Assembly: GCA_964415175.1 (NCBI GenBank)
Contig: CAYPYG010000025.1
Location: forward strand, 1 to 44,027
DNA: 44,027 nt
DNA from: UBA2231 sp964415175
GTDB taxonomy: Bacteria; Elusimicrobiota; Elusimicrobia; Elusimicrobiales; UBA9959
Direction: 5' to 3'
Shown here: one piece after another, positions 38,003 to 44,027 of the stretch
Layout of the letters: every line of letters begins with the position of its first letter
Numbering within the stretch: the stretch's first letter is position 1
Made by a program: the position numbers and the translations under genes
The notes under the pieces: model-generated
Database searches by the model: none
What the model saw: the letters and a program-made list of their open reading frames with translations, nothing else
What the model was told of the DNA's origin: nothing

Positions 38003-38761
38003 ATGAGATGGACTCGGCATGAGCTGTTGATCGCTTTCGATCTGTATTGCCAGATGCCGTTCGGTAAGATACACAATCGCAACCCTCTTATTATCCAGGC
38101 CGCGAAGCGATTGGGGCGCACCCCATCCGCGTTGGCAATGAAGATGCTGAACTTCGCCAGCCTCGATCCTAAAATAGTGGATACCGGGCGGCATGGCCTG
38201 GGGAATGCCGCGACTGCGGACAGAGCGATCTGGCAGGAATTCCATAACGACTGGGAAAAGGCCGCGCTGGAAGCCCAGATGTGGCTCAAGGCCCAAGATA
38301 TAGTGCCGCCGTCCGCCGTGGCGGATAGCGGCGTGGTGGACCATACGGGGGAGACTAAAACTTCTACAGTAGAGGTCAGACTGAAGCAGGACTTCTTCCG
38401 GCAAGCGGTCATCAGCAGTTATAAGGGCCGTTGCTGCATGACCGGTCTGGCCGACCAGAGGCTGCTCATCGCCAGCCACATTGTTCCGTGGAGCAAGGAT
38501 AAGGCGAACCGATTGAACCCGAGCAATGGCCTGTGCCTGAGCGCATTGCATGACAAGGCTTTCGATAAGGGGCTGATCACGGTGCTTCCTGACTGGAGGG
38601 TCCGTGTGTCAAAGGATTTGCTTGCTGCTAAAGACGAGTTCTGCGACTCCGCCATCAACTCGCTGGATGGGAAAAAGATAGAACTGCCGGAGAAGTTTCA
38701 GCCATCGACCGAATTCCTGCAGTATCACAATAAGAACGTGTTTGAGAACTGGGTTAGATGA
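38003..38761 (+). CDS. HNH endonuclease
   Basis: 252 aa. The N-terminal region (about 1-60: RWTRHELLIAFDLYCQMPFG, RLGRTPSALAMKMLNFA) resembles a DNA-reading helical domain. The C-terminal HNH_2-type nuclease (about 140-200) has CCMTG, LLIASHIVPWS and NPSNGLCLSALHDKAFDKG. Such proteins are common solitary restriction-like enzymes in defence islands. GAGG lies 7 nt before the ATG. It is divergent from the Sau3AI-type gene and coupled to the small gene behind it by a 4-nt overlap. Confidence 0.88.
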   Translation: MRWTRHELLIAFDLYCQMPFGKIHNRNPLIIQAAKRLGRTPSALAMKMLNFASLDPKIVDTGRHGLGNAATADRAIWQEFHNDWEKAALEAQMWLKAQDIVPPSAVADSGVVDHTGETKTSTVEVRLKQDFFRQAVISSYKGRCCMTGLADQRLLIASHIVPWSKDKANRLNPSNGLCLSALHDKAFDKGLITVLPDWRVRVSKDLLAAKDEFCDSAINSLDGKKIELPEKFQPSTEFLQYHNKNVFENWVR

Positions 38762-39042
38762 TGCGGAATACAGGCTATGAAATCTTGCAGTATTCCCTCT
38801 GCGATGGGTGGGTCAATAACCTGTTGGACGGGGAAGATAAGCCTTGTGTGTTTGCCACGCTGGAGGAAGCCGTCGCCGAACTCCAGGGGGAATTCGATGA
38901 CTGGAGCGCTGAGATGAGGTCCGGCGAGCGAGACGCGGACGATGGGTATGATATCGGCACTTTTCAAATCAAATGCGCCGCGACCGGGGCTTTGCATTCG
39001 CTCGATCTGGTCGCGGGACGCGTTGCGCTGATATCCGGTTAG
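38758..39042 (+). CDS. small acidic protein coupled to the HNH nuclease
   Basis: 94 aa, acidic, no recognised family. It contains PCVFATLEEAVAELQGEFDD, an amphipathic helix rich in Glu/Asp. Start ATG at 38758 or 38761 (ATGATG), overlapping the stop of the HNH gene. Its acidity and coupling to a nuclease suggest an inhibitor or immunity-like partner, but nothing in the sequence proves that. Confidence 0.6.
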   Translation: MMRNTGYEILQYSLCDGWVNNLLDGEDKPCVFATLEEAVAELQGEFDDWSAEMRSGERDADDGYDIGTFQIKCAATGALHSLDLVAGRVALISG

Positions 39043-39068
39043 TCTAATCATAATTCACGAGGTGGAGC

Positions 39069-39983
39069 ATGGCTCGGAGAAACGAAAACCTGTTAGCGAA
39101 TATAGCGGGACTTCCTTGGTGGGTTGGCGTCGGGGGAGCCGTACTCCTCTATGTCCTGTCGTTTTTTGTACAGGATATGGCCTTTGGAGTCATTCCTGCG
39201 GGGCCTGCCTTCGCAAAACTGATCAAGTTGTTGGCTTTAGTGTTTCTTATCGGAGGAGTACTTTCGTTTATTGTCTCATTCTTTAAGGGGAAGTTATTTG
39301 ATTCCGCGAAAGACCGGGAAAAGATAAAGGCGATGACCTGGAAGGAGTTCGAATTCCTGGTAGGCGAGTATTACCGCCGTAAGGGTTACTCGGTCACCGA
39401 GGCCGGCGGGAACTCCCCGGACGGGGGCATCGATCTGATCGCTCAGAAGAACGGGGCGAAACTGGTCATACAGTGCAAGCACTGGAAAGCTTTTAAGATA
39501 GATGTGAAGGTAGCGCGGGAGCTTTACGGGGTCATGGTGGACGCCGCGGCGAGCGGGGCGGTGCTGATAACCTCGGGGGATTTCACTCAGCCGGCCATCG
39601 ATTTTGTCAGGGATAAGCCCGTGGAATTAATAGACGGGCCTAAGCTCGTAAAACTAATAGCGGAGGCACGGCCCGGCGCCGCGCCTGCCTCCGCCCCGGC
39701 TCCGGCAATCCCCGCCAAAAGCAGGGCCACTTTAATCCCGACAGAACCGCCGCCGCTCAGTGAAGAGGAGCGGAATCGCAAATATGTGCCTCCGGGGATG
39801 CGCGTCACTGCGGGGGCGCCGGCTAAGCCTTTTAAGGATGAAAACCCGGTTTGCCCTCATTGCGGGGTGAAGATGGTCCTGCGCACGGCCCAGCGCGGGC
39901 CGAACGCCGGTTCAAAATTCTGGGGCTGTCCGAACTATCCAAAGTGCCACCACACTTTGAGTTTTGCGGGGAGTGAGTCCTAA
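39069..39983 (+). CDS. membrane-anchored Mrr-like restriction endonuclease with C-terminal zinc ribbon
   Basis: 304 aa. Two N-terminal membrane helices (about 15-35 and 47-72). Mrr_cat domain (about 88-200): MTWKEFEFLVGEYYRRKGYS, GGIDLIAQ and QCKHW supply the catalytic D...Q-x-K. A linker (KSRATLIPTEPPPLSEEER) leads to a topoisomerase-type zinc ribbon (CPHCGVKMVLR...FWGCPNYPKCHH). Mrr proteins cut modified or foreign DNA. The linker plus ribbon (about 75 residues) recurs at the end of the NERD protein downstream. GAGGTGGAGC precedes the ATG. Confidence 0.87.
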   Translation: MARRNENLLANIAGLPWWVGVGGAVLLYVLSFFVQDMAFGVIPAGPAFAKLIKLLALVFLIGGVLSFIVSFFKGKLFDSAKDREKIKAMTWKEFEFLVGEYYRRKGYSVTEAGGNSPDGGIDLIAQKNGAKLVIQCKHWKAFKIDVKVARELYGVMVDAAASGAVLITSGDFTQPAIDFVRDKPVELIDGPKLVKLIAEARPGAAPASAPAPAIPAKSRATLIPTEPPPLSEEERNRKYVPPGMRVTAGAPAKPFKDENPVCPHCGVKMVLRTAQRGPNAGSKFWGCPNYPKCHHTLSFAGSES

Positions 39984-39987
39984 TAGG

Positions 39988-41532
39988 ATGGCTGAAATAA
40001 TCGGCGAGAGCGGGGCCTGGGGCGAGATCCGCAAGGGGCTGCTGCGTGTGGGGCTCAAGGTCGGTTCGCCGGCCGATATCGCGCCGCTGCTTGAAAAGCT
40101 GAAGGCGGAGCTGGAGCCGTCTATCGGGGGCAAGACGGCCGAGGCTGCCGCGGCCGTCGGGGAGCTGGAGCGGCAGATATCCGCCCTGCTGGCCGAGCCG
40201 GGTTTCTTCTGTGCCATCGTAAACTGGTTCTTAATCGCAAAGCGCAGGCTGGCCGTCCGCCGGGTCAATGCGGATAAAGACCGATATATCGTTTCTTTGC
40301 GGGATAATGTCGCGCGGCTGGAATATCTGCAGAATTCGCCGGAGCTTGCCGGCGCACGGGCTGAGCTGGCGGTCGTGGAGCAACTTAAGCGGCTGCCGGA
40401 GGGCTATATCGTTCTAAACGATGTGCGGCTGCGTGCGTCGCGGTTCCATTGGTATAACGGGGTCCCTCTTCAGAGCGCGCAGATCGACCACCTGGTGATA
40501 TCGCCCGCCGGGCTTTTTGTCATCGAGACCAAGGTGTGGAGCAGGCAGTTCGTGGAGTCGGGGGATTATCACGATCCTTTCGACCAGGTGGGGCGGGCGG
40601 GGTATCTCTGCTACGACACGGTGAAGCCGTTCGGCAAGGTGCAGGTGCGCGGTATCATCGCCTGCGCGGGGCATCTGCCACCGCAGCCGGAGTCGGCTAA
40701 GGTTAAAGTCCTGCGCGTCGAAGAGTTGGCGGGGTATATAACCTGGTTCAAGGACAGGGCGCTGCGGCTGGAACTTATTGCCGAGCTCAAGGAGTACCTG
40801 GGGCATATGGTCGGCGGGAGTATCATGGCCGGCGTGAGCCCGGTGCTGGATGTATTATTTGTTCGTCAGCGGGAAAAAGATAATGCGGGGGTTTTTATGA
40901 GGAATTTATTGCTCGTATTGGCTGTCATCTTTTTTTTAGGGGCTGCTATCATTAGGGATAAGCAAATCGTAATAGGTTTTTTGGATTTCGCACCGATATT
41001 CTATGGGCTTTCTGTGTTTTTCGGAGTAGTTTCCGTATTGGCTTTTTTGGGCACGCATGCCGTAAGGAGTGTCAGGCGGCGAGCAATTAATAAAGTCGCG
41101 GCCAAGACCGGACTGAATGTGAGGGGGTACAAGCTGCGCAGCCGATGGAACCTCATCGAAAGCCTTATCGCGCTGGTCACCGCGCTCATACAGCTGATAA
41201 CTTCCAAGGTGCGCGTGAAGGTGGTCGAATCCGAGGCGGCCGGCGGTGCGCCGTCGCCCATGCCGGCCCAGCCGATGAAGAGCCGGGCCGTCCTTATCCC
41301 CACCGAGCCGCCGCCGCTGTCTAAGGAAGAGCGCGACCGCAGGTATATGCCGCCGGCCATGCGCGAGGAACTGGAGGCGCCGGAGAAAGCCTTTACGGAC
41401 GCGCATCCCGTTTGTCCGCATTGCAATAAGCCGCTGGCCCTGCGGGTTTACGGTAAGGGGCCGGACGCCGGCAAGCGCTTCTGGGGCTGCCCCAATTATC
41501 CCGCCTGCCGTCACACGGCGGCTTTCGAATAA
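39988..41532 (+). CDS. NERD-domain membrane protein with C-terminal zinc ribbon
   Basis: 514 aa. An N-terminal helical region (about 1-120, with one hydrophobic stretch FFCAIVNWFLIAKRR) precedes a NERD nuclease-like domain (about 122-235: AELAVVEQLKRLPEGYIVLN, QIDHLVISPAGLFVIETKVW). Two membrane helices follow (about 305-360), then the same linker and zinc ribbon as in the Mrr-like neighbour (KSRAVLIPTEPPPLSKEERD ... CPHCNKPLALR ... FWGCPNYPACRH). The ATG at 39988 is used; an in-frame ATG at 39964 lies within the previous gene. Probably a partner of the Mrr-like protein at the membrane, acting on DNA. Confidence 0.85.
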   Translation: MAEIIGESGAWGEIRKGLLRVGLKVGSPADIAPLLEKLKAELEPSIGGKTAEAAAAVGELERQISALLAEPGFFCAIVNWFLIAKRRLAVRRVNADKDRYIVSLRDNVARLEYLQNSPELAGARAELAVVEQLKRLPEGYIVLNDVRLRASRFHWYNGVPLQSAQIDHLVISPAGLFVIETKVWSRQFVESGDYHDPFDQVGRAGYLCYDTVKPFGKVQVRGIIACAGHLPPQPESAKVKVLRVEELAGYITWFKDRALRLELIAELKEYLGHMVGGSIMAGVSPVLDVLFVRQREKDNAGVFMRNLLLVLAVIFFLGAAIIRDKQIVIGFLDFAPIFYGLSVFFGVVSVLAFLGTHAVRSVRRRAINKVAAKTGLNVRGYKLRSRWNLIESLIALVTALIQLITSKVRVKVVESEAAGGAPSPMPAQPMKSRAVLIPTEPPPLSKEERDRRYMPPAMREELEAPEKAFTDAHPVCPHCNKPLALRVYGKGPDAGKRFWGCPNYPACRHTAAFE

Positions 41533-41551
41533 AGATTTGAAGTTCCTCTCC

Positions 41552-41580
41552 GGGGGGGCGACACTACGCTGTCGCACCCG
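41552..41580 (+). repeat. REP-like palindrome, family B, copy 4
   Basis: GGGGGGGCGACACTACGCTG then TCGCACCCG. Best-preserved copy of family B, with stem GCGACA/TGTCGC. It lies between the NERD gene and the zinc-ribbon gene and is repeated in the same orientation after that gene. Confidence 0.8.
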
Positions 41581-41615
41581 GTTGTTACGATATGGGGAAG
41601 GTTCACGGAGGATAT

Positions 41616-42053
41616 ATGGGGATGATGATAGGGCTTTCCTGCGGGTGCGGCTATAATAAGGAGTTCTCCATCGGCGTAGGCATGATGTGGGGAGAACTTT
41701 TTGAGTTGCCGCTCAAGGCGGGCGGGTTTGTCTCTTTGCGCAAGCTGCTGTCCGACCGCGCGGAATACGACCTGGTGAAGATACTGCTGCAGGAGAAGCG
41801 GGGCAAATGCGCCGATTACGGCCAGGCCCTATTCAGATGTCCAAAGTGCCGGACTTTTACCGAGCGGTTCCACTACCTGATCGAATATCCCGGCGGGCGG
41901 TATTCCAGGGCCTGCGACTGCGGCAAGTGCGGCGCCGCGCTGGAGATGATCCCCTGCGGCGACGCGGACGGCGACGGGCCGGACTTTTCGGCTTATCCCT
42001 GCCCCCGCTGCGGGAAGCCGCTGAGCGGCGGGATCGTAGGGATGTGGGATTAG
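41616..42053 (+). CDS. zinc-ribbon protein of unknown function
   Basis: 145 aa. Cysteine pairs CGCG (near the start), CPKC, CDCGKC and CPRCGKPL point to at least two zinc-binding modules around a helical middle (SLRKLLSDRAEYDLVKILLQ). No family is named with confidence. The ATG at 41616 has GGAGG 4 nt upstream; an alternative in-frame ATG at 41592 lacks one. The gene is bracketed by two directly repeated family B palindromes, and a degraded copy of its 3' end lies at 42157-42201. Confidence 0.65.
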   Translation: MGMMIGLSCGCGYNKEFSIGVGMMWGELFELPLKAGGFVSLRKLLSDRAEYDLVKILLQEKRGKCADYGQALFRCPKCRTFTERFHYLIEYPGGRYSRACDCGKCGAALEMIPCGDADGDGPDFSAYPCPRCGKPLSGGIVGMWD

Positions 42054-42082
42054 GGGGGGGCGACGCTACGTTGTCGCGCCCG
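42053..42082 (+). repeat. REP-like palindrome, family B, copy 5
   Basis: GGGGGGGGCGACGCTACGTT then GTCGCGCCCG, starting at the last base of the zinc-ribbon gene's stop codon. Same orientation as copy 4. Confidence 0.8.
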
Positions 42083-42156
42083 GTGTTTACACTTTATGTG
42101 AAGGGGGGCTATGCCCGGGATGCCTGTTAAACGCTATGGCGCGCTGCTGGGCGGAT

Positions 42157-42201
42157 CTGCGGCAAGCCGCTGAGCGGCGAGGTGGTGGGGGATGCGGGAT
42201 T
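42157..42201 (+). pseudogene. remnant of a duplicated zinc-ribbon gene 3' end
   Basis: CTGCGGCAAGCCGCTGAGCG and the following ~25 nt match the last 44 nt of the zinc-ribbon gene (42008-42051) with a few substitutions and one inserted base. In frame it reads CGKPLSGEVVGD, compare CGKPLSGGIVGM. It indicates that a paralogue once stood here between palindrome copy 5 and the RhuM gene. Confidence 0.6.
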
Positions 42202-42271
42202 CGGGTGGTGGACGGATTTTGTAAACTATCGAGGTGATGGAAGCGCGCCCGGGTGGATTCGGAGACGGATT

Positions 42272-43336
42272 ATGACTGAAAAAATGCCGGAAAAAGCCGT
42301 TAAGGTTTCGGAAATAGTGTTCTATCGCACCGACGACGGCTGCACCAGGATAGAATGCCGGTTCGGCGATAAAACGTTCTGGCTGACGCAGGCTTTGATC
42401 GCCGAGCTTTTCCAGGTCACTCCCCAGAATGTCACGCTTCATCTGAAATCTATTTACGCCGAAGGCGAAGTGGATGAAAAAGCAACTTGTAAGGAATTCT
42501 TACAGGTTCGTACCGAAGGCGGGAGGCGGGTGGAGCGCCGGCTCCGCTATTACAGTCTCCCGGCCATACTTGCCGTGGGGTACAGGGTTAACTCGGACCG
42601 GGGCACGCAGTTCCGCCAGTGGGCCACCGAAAGGCTGCACGAGTACCTGGTGAAAGGCTTTGTAATGGACGACGAGCGGCTTAAGAATCCGCCCGGCCCC
42701 GGAGTCCCCGACTACTTCGATGAGCTGCTGGAGCGCATCCGCGACATCCGCGCCAGCGAACGGCGCATGTACCTGCGCGTCCGGGAGATACTGGCCCTGG
42801 CGGCGGATTATAAGCCGTCCGACGCGGAGACGCAGGTCTTCTTCCAGACCGTGCAGAATAAATTGCATTTCGCCGTTACCGGCAAGACCGCCCCTGAGCT
42901 CATAGCCGGGCGCGCCGACGCCGCCCGGCCGAACATGGGGCTGACCGCCTGGAAGGGCGGGGCCGTGCGCAAGACCGATGTGGGCATAGCCAAGAATTAT
43001 CTGCGCGAGTCCGAAATTTCGGAACTCAACCGGATAGTTTCCATGTTCCTGGACTACGCCGACGACCAGGCCAGGCGGCGCAAGCAGGTCTTTATGGCGG
43101 ACTGGAAGGCCAAACTGGACGATTTTCTGCGCTTTAACCAGCGCGAGGTCCTTCCGGATTCCGGCAAGGTTTCGCATAAAGCGGCCCAGGCCAGGGCGGA
43201 GCGCGAATACGAGGCTTTCAGCGCCAGGCGCCGCGCCGCGCTTGAAGCGCAGGCGGAGCAGGAAATACTGCACAACCTCGAGCGGACCGCCAAAAACCTG
43301 CCGAAACGGTCAAAGAAACACGGGAAAAAAACATAG
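42272..43336 (+). CDS. RhuM-family protein
   Basis: 354 aa. Matches the RhuM (virulence RhuM/Fic-DOC associated) family: EIVFYRTDDGCTRIECRFGD, FWLTQALIAELFQVTPQNVT (HTH-like), HLKSIYAEGEVDEKATCKEF, RRLRYYSLPAILAVGYRVNS and GTQFRQWATERLHEYLVKGF. The basic C-terminus (KKHGKKT) suggests DNA binding. RhuM genes occur in pathogenicity and defence islands; biochemical function is not settled. The ATG at 42272 has GGAG 7 nt upstream. A longer in-frame start at 42182 falls in the zinc-ribbon remnant and is rejected. Confidence 0.88.
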   Translation: MTEKMPEKAVKVSEIVFYRTDDGCTRIECRFGDKTFWLTQALIAELFQVTPQNVTLHLKSIYAEGEVDEKATCKEFLQVRTEGGRRVERRLRYYSLPAILAVGYRVNSDRGTQFRQWATERLHEYLVKGFVMDDERLKNPPGPGVPDYFDELLERIRDIRASERRMYLRVREILALAADYKPSDAETQVFFQTVQNKLHFAVTGKTAPELIAGRADAARPNMGLTAWKGGAVRKTDVGIAKNYLRESEISELNRIVSMFLDYADDQARRRKQVFMADWKAKLDDFLRFNQREVLPDSGKVSHKAAQARAEREYEAFSARRRAALEAQAEQEILHNLERTAKNLPKRSKKHGKKT

Positions 43337-43343
43337 AGGGGAG

Positions 43344-43360
43344 CAGCCGCCTGGCGGCTG
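43344..43360. terminator. hairpin after the RhuM gene
   Basis: CAGCCGC / GCGGCTG with a CTG loop, 8 nt after the stop; a GTTTTG stretch follows about 10 nt later. Weak intrinsic terminator candidate. Confidence 0.4.
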
Positions 43361-43386
43361 TAGAGGTGTTTTGTAAACTTACTGCT

Positions 43387-43779
43387 ATGTCCGGCGGAAT
43401 GAAACAGGTCACGGCGGCGGTTATTGAGCGGGACGGGAAGGTCCTGATAGCCCAGCGCAGGGCGGGCGACGCTTTGGCGGGGAAGTGGGAGTTCCCGGGC
43501 GGCAAGCTGGAGGCCGGGGAGACGCCCGAGGCCTGTCTGCGGCGGGAGCTGCGCGAGGAGTTCGGCGTCGATACCGAGATAGGCGCTTTCATCTGCTCCA
43601 GCCAATTCGAGTACAAGCATTTCCACATTGAGCTGCTGGTCTATCGCGCCAGGCATATAGCGGGCGAGTTCCGGCTGCACGACCACGCGGCCATCGCGTG
43701 GGTGGCGCCCGCCGACCTGCGCAAGTACGACCTCGCCAGCGCGGACCTGCCGGTCATAGCCCACCTGTCAGCCGGATAA
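43387..43779 (+). CDS. MutT-like Nudix hydrolase (8-oxo-dGTP diphosphatase type)
   Basis: 130 aa. Complete Nudix box GGKLEAGETPEACLRRELRE followed by EFGV (GX5EX7REUXEEXGU). It is preceded by TAAVIERDGKVLIAQRRAGD and GKWEFPGG, a strand pattern typical of MutT enzymes that hydrolyse 8-oxo-dGTP or related nucleotides. Length fits MutT (~130 aa). The start is ATG 43387 or the ATG 12 nt later; ribosome sites are weak for both. It could be a housekeeping enzyme at the island edge or act on modified nucleotides within the island. Confidence 0.87.
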   Translation: MSGGMKQVTAAVIERDGKVLIAQRRAGDALAGKWEFPGGKLEAGETPEACLRRELREEFGVDTEIGAFICSSQFEYKHFHIELLVYRARHIAGEFRLHDHAAIAWVAPADLRKYDLASADLPVIAHLSAG

Positions 43780-44027
43780 ACGATATTTCTTCCCGCATCC
43801 GGGGGTGCGACGCTACGCTTCAGTTGTTGCAAAATCTGCAACAAGTGATAGCACGATGACGTCTTTGTTCCTATGGGCGGGGCGTAGCGGAATCAAAAAC
43901 TGCAGCCGATGGTTGCAGAAATGGCCTTGGTCCGCAATTCTCGCACCATCGGTGCGAGAAATCGCCGGGGGGCCGATAATCATATAAAGGTCCCCTCCCC
44001 AGGTTGTGTAGTATTTCTTTGGCGAAG
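43780..44027. other. non-coding tail with a degenerate family B palindrome and three hairpins
   Basis: A partial family B copy (GGGGGTGCGACGCTACGCTT, 43801-43820) breaks off after the loop. Three hairpins follow: TTGTTGCA/TGCAACAA (43824-43844, loop AAATC), CTGCAGCC/GGTTGCAG (43900-43918, one G-T pair), and TTCTCGCACC/GGTGCGAGAA (43938-43960, 10 bp perfect, loop ATC). No gene with a ribosome site is seen up to the window edge. Confidence 0.6.

Noticed and set aside
42182..42271. N-terminal extension of the RhuM-family gene
   Set aside because: The extra 30 codons match a decayed copy of the zinc-ribbon gene's 3' end, and the ATG at 42272 has a good ribosome site.
24091..43820. CRISPR array made of the repeated palindromes
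   Set aside because: The copies are kilobases apart, in both orientations, without regular spacers, and no cas gene is present.

Overview
The window is GC-rich, gene-dense bacterial DNA with tightly packed, often ATGA-overlapping operons, frequent ATA isoleucine codons despite the high GC, and intergenic REP-like palindromes. It carries Gram-negative envelope genes (a DUF481-type outer-membrane barrel, secreted hydrolases, a TauE/SafE permease). I read it as a chromosomal contig from a Gram-negative phylum, and the style suggests Elusimicrobiota. That placement is an impression: no rRNA or marker gene is present to confirm it. I saw no tRNA, rRNA or CRISPR array.

Left part (1-17.2 kb), mostly housekeeping, regulation and envelope. 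A partial WYL regulator on the minus strand is followed by two copies of a 44-bp palindrome (family A). Next comes an ECF sigma / membrane anti-sigma candidate / bactofilin-like operon. A six-gene operon (3.1-9.4 kb) combines two single-ring Clp-type AAA+ ATPases (one membrane-anchored), a membrane-anchored beta-helix protein, two proline-rich single-pass proteins and a NERD-nuclease/UvrD-type helicase fusion. I do not recognise this set as a named system. Directly after it lies a stand-alone transcription unit of about 335 nt with a consensus promoter and an intrinsic terminator. Its body is almost free of adenine: two A in 273 nt. It looks like an undescribed structured ncRNA. Then come a DUF481 protein, an EF-hand/dockerin-like lipoprotein-like protein with an HTH partner, and a run of secreted hydrolases (tyrosine phosphatase, phospholipase D family, C92/NlpC-like). 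A TauE/SafE permease closes this part.

Middle part (17.2-26.4 kb). On the minus strand lie a YhaN/SbcC-like ATPase and a YhaO/SbcD-like nuclease, then two consecutive AbiE-type nucleotidyltransferase toxin/antitoxin modules, the first with a consensus promoter and a perfect palindromic operator. On the plus strand lie a broken DUF1016 nuclease gene containing hairpins in its reading frame, an AAA/DUF4143 ATPase and a MazG-like pyrophosphohydrolase.

Right part (26.4-44 kb), a defence island. A DUF2075 helicase/S24-peptidase gene contains two in-frame copies of a ~150-nt multi-hairpin element and seems to lack several family segments. A visibly AT-richer block follows, with a Hachiman system (hamA, hamB), an orphan 30-codon ORF and a DUF262/DUF1524 GmrSD-like protein. 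Then comes a Sau3AI-type restriction-modification locus whose vsr repair gene is split by a complete IS3-family element (37-bp imperfect ends, 3-bp GGC target duplication, -1 frameshift transposase). Next are an HNH nuclease, an Mrr-like membrane nuclease and a NERD protein sharing a duplicated C-terminal zinc-ribbon module, a zinc-ribbon protein bracketed by family B palindromes, a RhuM-family protein and a MutT-like Nudix hydrolase. Family B palindromes (six copies) occur only in the right half and family A (three copies) only in the left.

The best candidates for something undescribed are the A-depleted ncRNA, the in-frame multi-hairpin elements in the DUF2075 gene, and the Clp/beta-helix/NERD-helicase operon.
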